Source: Myxococcales bacterium | GTDB lineage: Bacteria; Myxococcota_A; Polyangia; Polyangiales; GCA-016699535 | Direction: 5' to 3' | Length of the DNA stretch: 64,000 nucleotides | Assembly (NCBI GenBank): GCA_020633325.1 | Contig: JACKDX010000002.1 | Coordinates: forward strand, 434,001 to 498,000 | Shown: positions 1 through 7,583 of the stretch, piece after piece | Position numbering within the stretch: position 1 is the first letter of the stretch | Layout: every line of letters starts with the position of its first letter | Notes under the pieces: model-generated | What the model was told of the DNA's origin: nothing | What the model saw: the letters and a program-made list of their open reading frames with translations, nothing else | The model's database searches: none | Made by a program: the position numbers and the translations under genes

Positions 1-221
1 AGCGGATAGCGATCGAAATCCTCTTGCTGCGAGAACTGTAATGGATTGAGAAAAACGCTTACCACTGTCCAGTCACAGTGTGCTCGCGCAGCTGTGATGA
101 GTGCACCATGTCCCTGGTGGAGCGCGCCCATGGTGGGTACAAATCCCACCGACACAGCGCGCGCGCGAGCTTCCTGGCAAACCCTCTGAAAAACCTGAGG
201 ATCGGTGATGACTTCAGTCAC
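1..221 (-). CDS. panC: Pantothenate synthetase PanC, N-terminal fragment
   Basis: This is the first 73 or so codons of pantothenate--beta-alanine ligase, the ATP-dependent enzyme that joins pantoate and beta-alanine in the last step of vitamin B5 synthesis. The reading frame gives the family's diagnostic N-terminal segment FVPTMGALHQGH, the HIGH-like nucleotide-binding loop, followed by VSVFLNPLQF and DFDRYP, both typical of PanC. The chosen start is GTG at 221, whose GTGACTGA overlaps the panB stop by eight bases, so translation is probably coupled to panB. The gene is cut by the window edge and the catalytic core further downstream is not visible. No ATG offers a better start, because the residues just upstream belong to the panB end. 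Confidence 0.9.
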   Translation of the reverse strand, partial: MTEVITDPQVFQRVCQEARARAVSVGFVPTMGALHQGHGALITAARAHCDWTVVSVFLNPLQFSQQEDFDRYP

Positions 222-1098
222 GTCCGGAATCCGGATGCGCTACGCTTGTGATTGGCTGGGGAGATGTTTCCTTGCACGCGTAACAGTGCTCGCTGCCAGG
301 GAATGTGCCGTGACGCACCTCGTCGGCGAAGCGAGCGGTCGCTTCGATGCCGTCCGCATAAAACGATGCGTAGGGTTTGACGAAGCGGGGCACAGGCCCC
401 GAGCTTAGTCCCAATAAGTCGTAGCCCACCAACACCTGACCGTTACAATCCGGTCCTGCACCGATGCCTATGGTGGGAATACTAAGCGCAGCGGTGATTT
501 TTTTTGAAAGCTGAGAAGGCAGGCTTTCGAGTACCACAGCGTACGCGCCTGCCTCTTGCACCGCCCGGGCATCTGCCAGAAGCGCATCATGGCCTTCCGG
601 GCCCGTACCCTGGACGCGAAATCCACCGAGCGCGTGAACACTTTGCGGGGTAAGTCCGATATGCCCCATGACCGGAATACCCATGCGAGTAAGCCCAGAA
701 ATCACCTCGACTGATCGCTGCCCCCCTTCGACCTTGACGGCGTGCATGCCGCCTTCGGCGAGCAACCGTCCGGCATTGTAGAGTGCGTCGGTTAGCGAAA
801 CTTGGTAACTCATGAAGGGCATGTCGGCGACCAGATGGCATCGCTGAGCGCCCCGTGTCACTGCCCGGCAATGATACAACATGTCATTCATGGTCACAGG
901 CAGCGTCGTTGAGTGTCCTTGAATCACCATACCCAAGGAGTCGCCCACCAAAATAATGTCGACGCCGGCTTCGTCAAATAGCGCTGCAAACATTGCGTCG
1001 TAGGCCGTGACCATAACAATGCGCTCGCCGCGCTGTCTTTTCGCTAAAATCAAAGGGGCAGTAAGGCGAGCTCTTGCTCGAACCGGAGCTTGGGACAT
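214..1098 (-). CDS. panB: 3-methyl-2-oxobutanoate hydroxymethyltransferase PanB
   Basis: PanB transfers a hydroxymethyl group from 5,10-methylene-tetrahydrofolate to alpha-ketoisovalerate, the first committed step towards pantothenate and CoA. The 294-residue protein shows the family core: VTAYD near residue 30, the Mg-binding aspartates in VGDSLG (D53) and ADMPF (D92), VKVEGG with K122 and E124, and the catalytic glutamate in VVLESLP (E191). The open frame extends 115 codons further upstream, but homology begins just after MSQAPVRARAR, so ATG at 1098 is preferred. The extra stretch would overlap the neighbouring gene. The panB stop overlaps the panC start, giving a panBC pair. The length is slightly above the usual 265 to 280 because of a short N-terminal tail. 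Confidence 0.95.
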   Translation of the reverse strand: MSQAPVRARARLTAPLILAKRQRGERIVMVTAYDAMFAALFDEAGVDIILVGDSLGMVIQGHSTTLPVTMNDMLYHCRAVTRGAQRCHLVADMPFMSYQVSLTDALYNAGRLLAEGGMHAVKVEGGQRSVEVISGLTRMGIPVMGHIGLTPQSVHALGGFRVQGTGPEGHDALLADARAVQEAGAYAVVLESLPSQLSKKITAALSIPTIGIGAGPDCNGQVLVGYDLLGLSSGPVPRFVKPYASFYADGIEATARFADEVRHGTFPGSEHCYACKETSPQPITSVAHPDSGRD

Positions 1099-1192
1099 GA
1101 TCGATACTGATCGCGGCCGAATCCATTTTCGGTCCACGTCAGCCTCAGCGTAACACCTAGAAGGGCGCAAATCCACCGGCGTCCGGCGAGAG

Positions 1193-2317
1193 CTAGCCTC
1201 CGGCCTTTTCTTTTTTGTCCAAGCGTTGCCGGGCTGCAGACTTGATCGCCGCAGGGACGTTCCGGCTACGAGCCAAGTCTTTGAGATCGCTATCGCGCAT
1301 GTGGGATATAAAGCGCAATGAAATGCCGATAGGAGTCTTCGGGTTGAAAACCAAGCCTCGCTTGACTTCATGATTGCGTAACCAATCACGCTTGTTTCCA
1401 ATGTATCTGAGAATGTCCTCCCCCACCTCTTTGCTGCGCGCAAACGCAGCGGCTTCTGTTTCAGTGGTGCCTGGTGAACTCACAGCGGCATGGGAGACTT
1501 GCTTGTTTTTATCACGAATGAGCAGCGCCCGCGCAGCTGCGCTGCCCACCAGTGCAAGGCGCATTTTTTGCGCGCCGCTCAGCTCGGAAATCAATATGGA
1601 CAGCGGCTTATACTGAGCCTTGACCGTTTCGGTGCCTTCAACGACATCTTGTTCCACCGCATGTGGGTCATCGGCATCAGCTGCCAGTGTCTGCTTAAAT
1701 AGCGTGTCACCAGGCAGAGGGACTGGAGATGGTTGAGGGATGGCTTGCCCTTGAATGGCGTCCGCATGCGCTTTGAAAGACGGAATGCCGTGAAGCTCAA
1801 TGTTGTTGCGGACCGCGAGATCAATCAAACGATCGGCGGTGGACATTCTCATATGCGGGTTTTTGTAAAGCGACTCGATGATAAAGGGTGCGCGCAAAAG
1901 GCGCTGTTCGTTGATCGCAATGCGCTCCGCGAGTGCTTCTGAACAACGCTTTGCGATGTGATCTATGGTTGCATCGGCTGCCTTATGATTCGAAATTAGT
2001 GTTTCAAGCAGGTCATCGTTGCCTGAAACCTGATAGGCGAGGGCATGCAGAAAAGCAGAATGAAGTGCCGATTGACAGGCGCTCTTTACGATGGCCGCTG
2101 GAATCTTTGCCAAAGACCCCTGAGCATCTTTGGCGATATCCTCGCGCACGTCGGCCGCGAGTTGAAGCAAAAGGCAGACCGATTCGTCCGCTTTTAGTGG
2201 CACCAGGCCCTTGGCGGCCATCGCTCGCGCTTGGGCCGGTGCGGATGGATCGCAATATCTTTGAATGGCCACCGGTAGCTCCGAGAGGGGCAGTGGCAGC
2301 GGGGGGATTTCAGACAT
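1193..2317 (-). CDS. Conserved-looking HEAT-like helical protein, function unknown
   Basis: The product is about 374 residues, mostly alpha-helical and soluble, with no signal peptide or membrane segment. The N-terminal half (roughly residues 10 to 170) reads as repeated amphipathic helices similar to HEAT or DUF2336-type arrays, including a stretch KNPHMRMSTADRLIDLAVRN. A low-complexity Pro/Asp linker leads to a basic C-terminal helical domain ending in a Lys-rich tail. I do not recognise a catalytic motif. The start is ATG at 2317, ten bases after the envC-like stop. A longer frame back to 2386 would run into that gene. It sits between the ftsEX-envC cassette and panBC on the same strand, so it probably belongs to the same transcript, but its role cannot be read from sequence alone. 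Confidence 0.75.
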   Translation of the reverse strand: MSEIPPLPLPLSELPVAIQRYCDPSAPAQARAMAAKGLVPLKADESVCLLLQLAADVREDIAKDAQGSLAKIPAAIVKSACQSALHSAFLHALAYQVSGNDDLLETLISNHKAADATIDHIAKRCSEALAERIAINEQRLLRAPFIIESLYKNPHMRMSTADRLIDLAVRNNIELHGIPSFKAHADAIQGQAIPQPSPVPLPGDTLFKQTLAADADDPHAVEQDVVEGTETVKAQYKPLSILISELSGAQKMRLALVGSAAARALLIRDKNKQVSHAAVSSPGTTETEAAAFARSKEVGEDILRYIGNKRDWLRNHEVKRGLVFNPKTPIGISLRFISHMRDSDLKDLARSRNVPAAIKSAARQRLDKKEKAGG

Positions 2318-2327
2318 GCGGGAAGGA

Positions 2328-3332
2328 CTAGTCTCCCACAAGCCAAGGCTTGGCATCAAGGGTGCGCGTCCCCAGACGTAACTCAAAAAATAGCACCGGG
2401 GGATTCGACGCCGAGCTTATGGTGCCGATGCGTGCCCGTTCAGAGACACTGTCCCCGACCTTGACGGCATAATCCCCGAGTCCGCCGTAAACGGTATAAT
2501 AGCGCTCGCCATGATCAATAATGACGATGCGACCGTAAGAGCCATAGCGATCTGCAAACGCCACTTGGCCTGCGGCCACCGCTCTCACGATGGCGCCTGT
2601 GGTGCTGACAAACTCGAGCCCCGGCCCCTCGCTTTCGGTCCGCTTCGCCTCGCGCACCTGGCTGGGGTTTTCGACCGGAGGCAGCAAGGCTCCCTTCTTC
2701 TGAGCAAATCCACCTGGCGCATCTCCGGATGCCGATCCGGTGTCGTTTTCATGGATTCTGATGCCGAAATCGTTGACCGAGTCCTGACTCTTGTCCCACG
2801 TCCCCAAGTTGTCGGCCATGGCGCCCGCAGACACATGCAGTTCCGCACCGCCTTCATACTGAAGATTGGCGAGGGTGTGTTCATGCTTGGCGATCCGCTC
2901 AGCCAAGACGCGATCTGAGATGACGAGATCCTCTTGGCGTGCCCGCAGGTGATTGAGCTGTTTGACATCATTCTTCACGAGCCTTTCAAGGTGCCGTAAC
3001 CGCGCAGAATGGCTTCTAAGTGCATCGACGCCGCCGGCCAAAGGCAACGCCCCCATGCGTTTGAGGCGCACCAAGCCATGGGTATGCCGTGTCATGGTTG
3101 ATTTGATTTTCCCTTCGCTCTCGGCAAGGCTCTCGATCTCGGTTGAGGTGCGCGCCCGACTTATCCGCAGTTCCTCAAGCTCGGTGAGAATCTGACTGAG
3201 TTCGATCGGCGAGGGTTCCGACTCGAGACTCCAGGGAGCCGTGTCTTGTCCGTGGGCTATGGGCACCTGAAACAGTACCTGGCCACACAAGCACAACGCC
3301 GCTCGCAGCACTTTTGGCGAAATGGACATCAT
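2328..3332 (-). CDS. envC: EnvC-like murein hydrolase activator (degenerate LytM/M23 domain)
   Basis: The product is a 334-residue exported protein: hydrophobic signal peptide (residues 1 to about 29, ending near AHG), a long coiled coil (about 45 to 170), a Ser/Gly/Pro linker and a C-terminal LytM domain (about 235 to 334). The LytM domain lacks the zinc ligands of active M23 peptidases. The usual HxH is replaced by LFFELR and the first His region reads GPGLEFVST. This matches E. coli EnvC, whose degenerate LytM domain activates amidases rather than cutting peptidoglycan. The end LDAKPWL also resembles EnvC. Start ATG at 3332 overlaps the ftsX stop (ATGA), so it is translationally coupled to ftsX. 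Position and architecture support a role as the periplasmic arm of FtsEX in septal wall splitting. Confidence 0.85.
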   Translation of the reverse strand: MMSISPKVLRAALCLCGQVLFQVPIAHGQDTAPWSLESEPSPIELSQILTELEELRISRARTSTEIESLAESEGKIKSTMTRHTHGLVRLKRMGALPLAGGVDALRSHSARLRHLERLVKNDVKQLNHLRARQEDLVISDRVLAERIAKHEHTLANLQYEGGAELHVSAGAMADNLGTWDKSQDSVNDFGIRIHENDTGSASGDAPGGFAQKKGALLPPVENPSQVREAKRTESEGPGLEFVSTTGAIVRAVAAGQVAFADRYGSYGRIVIIDHGERYYTVYGGLGDYAVKVGDSVSERARIGTISSASNPPVLFFELRLGTRTLDAKPWLVGD

Positions 3333-4225
3333 GTGGCCATGGCGAGGTGACGCCGTACCGACAGAAAAGAACCAAGGACGCCCATGGCGGTTGCGGCAAC
3401 AACCAACAATAGAATCGACCAAATGCTGAGAAAGGAGGGATGGACGCCCATAAATGCAAACAATGCGGCATCAATCGGCGCGCGCATGCTCATAAAGGCA
3501 ATGCCCAACACGAGCATGGCCAAGGTCGAGGCCAAAAAGCCTTGAAAAGCCCCCTCAAGCAACAATGGACTTCGGACGAATCGGTCCGTTGCTCCACAAA
3601 GCTTTAGAATGTACATCTCTTCTGCACGGGTGCTCACCGCCAGGCGAACGGTATTGGCCACCACGGCGATAACGCAGAGTGCTACAAGCAATGCGAGCGC
3701 CCCTGCGGCACCGCGCGCGAGCGACAAGAGCACTTCTAGAGGCTTAAACGATGCCGCATAGGTCTCGATGTCTTCTACGGCTAAAAAGTGCGTGATGCGT
3801 TTTGCGAGCCGCGTCATGTGCGCGCTCGAAACGTCCCCGGCGATATGAAGCTCCAAAGACGCAGGGAAAGCCTCTTCAGGCACCGCCTGAAACTCGGAGT
3901 GCGCCTCGATGTCTTTCAAAAAAGCCTCGCGCGCCTGATGGCTATCCAAGTATTCGACTCGTTCGATCTCGGGGCTGCCCGTCAGAGCAAGTCTCAGCTG
4001 TTGAATATCGGCGCTTCGGGCTCCCTCGCGTAAGTAAACGGTGAGGCGATGGCTTTGATTCCATCGGTTTGTCATTTGGGAGAGGTTCGTGATAGCGAGC
4101 AACGCGGTGGCAAGACACAAAAATGCGACCGCGAGACTGACGGTAGAGATAGCATAAGCGTGTTTGTTCTCGCTCACGCCGCGTTTGCTACGTTTGATTA
4201 GGGTTCTGATGTCCATGCTGTTCAT
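3329..4225 (-). CDS. ftsX: Cell division protein FtsX (permease-like subunit)
   Basis: The 298-residue protein has the FtsX layout: short cytoplasmic N-terminus, one membrane helix (about residues 24 to 46), a periplasmic domain (about 50 to 165) containing the LTVYLREGA and IERVEYLDSHQAREAF segments typical of FtsX, then three more membrane helices (about 170 to 195, 218 to 245, 262 to 285). The cytoplasmic loop RAEEMYILKLCGATDRFVRSP is the conserved FtsX/MacB-like coupling motif that contacts the ATPase. FtsX works with FtsE to transmit ATP hydrolysis to a periplasmic amidase activator, here most likely the coupled downstream EnvC-like protein. Start ATG at 4225 overlaps the ftsE stop by four bases. 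Confidence 0.93.
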   Translation of the reverse strand: MNSMDIRTLIKRSKRGVSENKHAYAISTVSLAVAFLCLATALLAITNLSQMTNRWNQSHRLTVYLREGARSADIQQLRLALTGSPEIERVEYLDSHQAREAFLKDIEAHSEFQAVPEEAFPASLELHIAGDVSSAHMTRLAKRITHFLAVEDIETYAASFKPLEVLLSLARGAAGALALLVALCVIAVVANTVRLAVSTRAEEMYILKLCGATDRFVRSPLLLEGAFQGFLASTLAMLVLGIAFMSMRAPIDAALFAFMGVHPSFLSIWSILLLVVAATAMGVLGSFLSVRRHLAMAT

Positions 4226-5022
4226 CCTGTGAGAGCTTGTATGTCGCTATGATAAGAACGTAGACCGTGTCGTGCTTCGGTGATTCGTCCCTCTTCGAGC
4301 ACGACAAGGCGATGGGGACGGGCTTCTAGGAGGGAATGATCGTGGGTCGCAAAAACGACTGTGATCCCAGAGGCGTTGATTTCCTCAAACAGTGTGAGGA
4401 TGTCGAGAGCGAGGTGCGGGTCGAGATTGCCAGTAGGTTCGTCCGCAAGAACCAGGGCAGGTTCGGTGACGATCGCTCGGGCGACCGCCAGTCGCTGTTG
4501 TTCGCCGCCCGATAACGTATGGGCCAAATCCATACCGCGGCCTTCGAGCCCCACGCGTTCAAGAGCCTCGCTGACCCGGGCGCGGACTATCCGCGGCGCC
4601 ATGTTTAGGACCTCCATGGGCAAGGCGACATTTTCTGTCGCACTGAAACGGCCAATGACGCGAAAATCTTGAAAGACGACACCGATATTCCGCCTGAGAT
4701 ACGGCACTGATGCGGGACTCAGTCGTCCTACATCACGACCGCAGAAGTAGACATGGCCTTCGTCGGAAATGAGCTCCCGATAGAGGAGCTTGAGCAAAGT
4801 GCTTTTCCCTGAACCACTCGGCCCTGTGATAAAGACAAACTCGCCTCGTTCCACCGATAGCGTTAGCTGACGCAATATTGGCTTGTCGCGATCGAAGTAC
4901 TTGCTGACACCCTGAAGCTCCACGAGCGGACGCTTCGATTCTTTCGGGCTGCCCTCCGATCGGAAGAATGAGAAAGGCCTGACCACGTTGTCCCGGTGTT
5001 GACTGGTATCGTTGCTCGCCAT
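4222..5022 (-). CDS. ftsE: Cell division ATP-binding protein FtsE
   Basis: This is the ABC ATPase that pairs with FtsX at the division site. All motifs are intact: Walker A GPSGSGKST (residues 67 to 75), Q-loop VVFQDFRVI, signature LSGGEQQR (170 to 177), Walker B ALVLADEPTGNLD (189 to 201) and switch His in FATHDHS. The Q-loop wording FQDFRVI is characteristic of FtsE rather than LolD or other ABC proteins. At 266 residues it is about 35 longer than most FtsE because of a polar N-terminal extension. Start ATG at 5022 follows GGAGG closely. The 165-base gap upstream makes this the first gene of the ftsE-ftsX-envC cassette and probably of the transcript reaching panBC. Confidence 0.95.
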   Translation of the reverse strand: MASNDTSQHRDNVVRPFSFFRSEGSPKESKRPLVELQGVSKYFDRDKPILRQLTLSVERGEFVFITGPSGSGKSTLLKLLYRELISDEGHVYFCGRDVGRLSPASVPYLRRNIGVVFQDFRVIGRFSATENVALPMEVLNMAPRIVRARVSEALERVGLEGRGMDLAHTLSGGEQQRLAVARAIVTEPALVLADEPTGNLDPHLALDILTLFEEINASGITVVFATHDHSLLEARPHRLVVLEEGRITEARHGLRSYHSDIQALTG

Positions 5023-5187
5023 GCGCCTCCAATGTCGAGCGACTCTCGACTCCTCATAGGTAGCAAAATGTAGTTCATATATCCAAAAAACCTACATGTA
5101 GGACAGTATAGAAGAGGAGTCCATTAATACTGAACGTTTGTACTGTATTCAATGCCACTTGGGAAGACTCCGTGCATTTTCAGTGGC
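5023..5187. promoter_or_regulatory. Leader and probable promoter region of the ftsEX cassette
   Basis: This 165-base gap lies between the GH113-like gene and ftsE and is AT-richer than its surroundings. It contains a perfect 12-base palindrome CCTACATGTAGG at 5091-5102, a second inverted repeat CAGTAT (5104-5109) with ATACTG (5127-5132), and a TATACT on the minus strand that could be a -10 element. GCCACT/AGTGGC arms at 5153-5158 and 5182-5187 could form a loose hairpin behind the upstream gene. No clean -35 element was found, so the exact promoter is unassigned. The palindrome is a candidate operator. Confidence 0.35.
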
Positions 5188-6345
5188 TTACGGATCAGGC
5201 TGTTCCATGCGTTGCCACGGCCACGGGCTTGGATCCGCCGCCCACCATTGACGAAACGTGCTCTTGAGGAAATCTTCGGAAGGCTTTCCATAAGGCGAAA
5301 AGCCCCAATGAGGCTCCTGGGAGACGTCGTTTAGATTGGCATAATACCGCCAAACGAAAAGACCAGCGAACCAGGGCTCCCTGATAAACGCGCTTAGCAT
5401 GGCTTTAAAGCCCCTGACTTGCGCCTCGTCATCGAGGGTTACCTGCTCGCTGTGCTCTGGCCAGCGCCAAGGCTGACGCAGCGCACCTTTTCGGTTGGTG
5501 TAGCCGATTTCGGTGAATATCACTGGCTTGTCGATCTGTAACGCCAGGGACTTGAGTTCCGTCAATGCCTCCTCGGCCTTGATGGCATTTTCGTATGCAC
5601 TGTCTTTGTCCCAAGCGAGCTCGTAAAACGCGTTGATGCCCACGAGATCGAGAAGATCCCAAAACAGCACGTCCACGGTTTCCAGATACCAGTTGGCGCT
5701 ATACGTGACGAGGCCCGGAAACACGCGCCGCACCTCGCGAATCAACCGCTGCCAAAAAGGATAAAAACGGCCCGAAAAGGTTTGGCATTCCTGGCCGATT
5801 GCAAACATGTCCACGCCCCAGTCCCCCGCGTCCTTCGCCCACGCCACGATGAAGTCATGATAGGAGAGCAGGAAGGCCGCCCAGCGATGAGGGGACCCAG
5901 GGTCGATGGTGCGGCGATCCCCACCTGCCTCGAGCCACAGATGCGGCACCATGAACACCCGAATATTGTGAGCATGGGCTTGCTCGACCATGCGTTTCAT
6001 CGCACGACGATTGTCTTCGTAGGGTGCTTCAAAATCCATGGTGATGGACTGGCTCTTATCGGTCCACATACGCCCATACGGGGTCACTGCGATCCAATTG
6101 ACGCCAATGGTTTTAAGATGCTCAAGCAGTGCCTCGCTAAAGGCCGTGCCATAGCCGCGACCGGGCTCGCGACTTGACTCGATTGGCCCCACCGTGACGC
6201 CGCGCATGGCCCGCGCGCCCGTTTTTGTCCAGCCTTGGGCGCCTCTAGGCAAGGGGGCGGTCATTGCAGCGTCCGCCTGCGCACGGTAGGGAAGGGCCAG
6301 GGCTAGGACTATCCCACAGAGATACAGCCATCGACGGCAACTCAT
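5188..6345 (-). CDS. Exported GH113-like glycoside hydrolase
   Basis: The 385-residue protein begins with a signal peptide (residues 1 to about 24, MSCRRWLYLCGIVLALALP then AQA) followed by a TIM-barrel resembling glycoside hydrolase family 113 (beta-mannanase-like). Supporting motifs are MRGVTVGP at the first strand, GVNWIAVTPYGR, VPHLWLE, the acid/base region MFAIGQECQ (E186) and the nucleophile strand VIFTEIGY (E279) followed by the family's PW(R/D)W segment. It should act on a mannan or similar glycan in the periplasm or outside the cell. ATG at 6345 was chosen, with GTG at 6348 as alternative. It lies eight to eleven bases behind mglA on the same strand, so it may be cotranscribed with mglBA. 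The substrate is not determinable here. Confidence 0.8.
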   Translation of the reverse strand: MSCRRWLYLCGIVLALALPYRAQADAAMTAPLPRGAQGWTKTGARAMRGVTVGPIESSREPGRGYGTAFSEALLEHLKTIGVNWIAVTPYGRMWTDKSQSITMDFEAPYEDNRRAMKRMVEQAHAHNIRVFMVPHLWLEAGGDRRTIDPGSPHRWAAFLLSYHDFIVAWAKDAGDWGVDMFAIGQECQTFSGRFYPFWQRLIREVRRVFPGLVTYSANWYLETVDVLFWDLLDLVGINAFYELAWDKDSAYENAIKAEEALTELKSLALQIDKPVIFTEIGYTNRKGALRQPWRWPEHSEQVTLDDEAQVRGFKAMLSAFIREPWFAGLFVWRYYANLNDVSQEPHWGFSPYGKPSEDFLKSTFRQWWAADPSPWPWQRMEQPDP

Positions 6346-6356
6346 CACAGCGAGGC

Positions 6357-6944
6357 TTAGCCGCCGCGCTTGAGCTCAGTCAAGACGAGCTTGGCCACGG
6401 CTTTGAGCGTCTCAAAGACGCCGACGCCTTTGGGCGCTATGGCTTCAAAATCTGGAGCGCCATTGGGGTTTAGCAAAGCACGAAGCTCTTCGACAGGAGC
6501 GATTCCGGGCATATCCCGTTTATTGTATTGAATCACATAGGGCAGCTTTTCAAGTGCGTAGCCTTGCTCTGCCAAGTTGATGCTCAGGTTCTCAAGGGAC
6601 TCAGCATTGGCTTCCATACGGGCGATCTGGGAATCCGCAACGAACACAACCCCATCGACACCCTTGAGAATGAGCTTGCGTGATGCGTCGTAAAAGACCT
6701 GTCCAGGCACCGTGTACAAGTGAAAACGCGTTTTGAACCCGCGAATCTCACCGAGGGCCAGAGGCAAAAAATCAAAAAACAAAGTTCGCTCGGTTTCCGT
6801 AGCCAAGGAGATCATCTTGCCCTTGGCTTCGGGATTCGTTTTGTTATAGATGTGTTGCAAATTTGTCGTTTTGCCGCATAAACCTGGGCCGTAATAGACA
6901 ATCTTGCAATTGATTTCGCGGGAGAGGTAGTTGATAAAAGACAT
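6357..6944 (-). CDS. mglA: Gliding motility Ras-like GTPase MglA
   Basis: MglA is the small GTPase that marks the leading pole in myxobacteria. The 195-residue protein is nearly colinear with what I remember of Myxococcus xanthus MglA: N-terminus MSFINY..REINCKIVYYGPG, P-loop GPGLCGKT (residues 19 to 26), the atypical switch II TVPGQ with Thr78 in place of the usual Asp, the run RKLILKGVDGVVFVADSQ, the guanine-specificity motif NKRD near residue 141, and the end KAVAKLVLTELKRGG. All nucleotide-binding elements are intact. Its GAP gene mglB lies 23 bases upstream in the same direction, as in other myxobacteria. It acts on the cytoplasmic face of the pole. Whether this organism glides or uses MglA only for pilus polarity cannot be told here. 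Confidence 0.97.
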   Translation of the reverse strand: MSFINYLSREINCKIVYYGPGLCGKTTNLQHIYNKTNPEAKGKMISLATETERTLFFDFLPLALGEIRGFKTRFHLYTVPGQVFYDASRKLILKGVDGVVFVADSQIARMEANAESLENLSINLAEQGYALEKLPYVIQYNKRDMPGIAPVEELRALLNPNGAPDFEAIAPKGVGVFETLKAVAKLVLTELKRGG

Positions 6945-6967
6945 CGTGTGCTTGGCCTGTAAGCTCC

Positions 6968-7450
6968 TCAGTCGTTGAATAGATTGTCGATGTCGTCGTC
7001 CGTAATTTCTGCGAACGGGGTTTCGCGATTTGGATCTTGGACTTTGCTGAGGAGCACTTCGAAGATTCGGTTGAGTTCCTCGCTCGATCGTTTGACCCTG
7101 AGGCGCACAAGGCCCAGGCTGGTTTTGTTGTCGAAAATCACCACCAAGATGACACGATTGCCGACAAGCTGGATATGGATGTTGGCTTTCTCGCCCTCGT
7201 GAAACTGTGTGGTGAACTCGTTCTCACGAAGCAGCTTGGCCATCCCCCCCGTGGCGGCGATGTTGCCCGCAGTGAGAGAAGCCAATGACGTGGTATCGAG
7301 CTGCTCGGTCTCACCGGCGGCTGCAATGAGCTGGCCGTTTTTGTCGATGATGAAAACAACCCGCGCGTTTGCTTCGGAGACGAGGCGGTCAACGATCGTT
7401 TGGATCTGGTTGAACTCCTCTTCATACATAACCATCTGAGGGCTGCTCAT
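6968..7450 (-). CDS. mglB: MglB, GTPase-activating roadblock protein for MglA
   Basis: The 160-residue Roadblock/LC7 protein stimulates GTP hydrolysis by MglA and localises to the lagging pole in M. xanthus. Diagnostic stretches are MVMYEEEF at the N-terminus, VVFIIDKNGQLIAAAGETE, DTTSLASLTAGNIAATGGMAKL, NRVILVVIFDNKTSLGLVRLRVK and the acidic C-terminal tail PFAEITDDDIDNLFND, which is strongly conserved in MglB. Start ATG at 7450 lies behind a GAGAG-type ribosome site. It is the first gene of the mglBA(-GH113) unit and is separated from the upstream ATPase gene by 133 bases without ORFs. Confidence 0.97.
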   Translation of the reverse strand: MSSPQMVMYEEEFNQIQTIVDRLVSEANARVVFIIDKNGQLIAAAGETEQLDTTSLASLTAGNIAATGGMAKLLRENEFTTQFHEGEKANIHIQLVGNRVILVVIFDNKTSLGLVRLRVKRSSEELNRIFEVLLSKVQDPNRETPFAEITDDDIDNLFND

Positions 7451-7583
7451 GGGTTCACTCTCTTAAGCATATATGGACTTGTATTTTCGTACCAGAGCCA
7501 GGCCTCTTGGTAAAGTTGTTGGACGAACTCATCAATAAATCGCATCAACTGCCCAACTGGGTAACACATATTGGACAGTGATG

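Noticed and set aside
1099..1443. Upstream extension of the panB frame by 115 codons
   Set aside because: The sequence before MSQAPVR is not PanB-like and overlaps the HEAT-like gene in another frame. ATG at 1098 fits family length.
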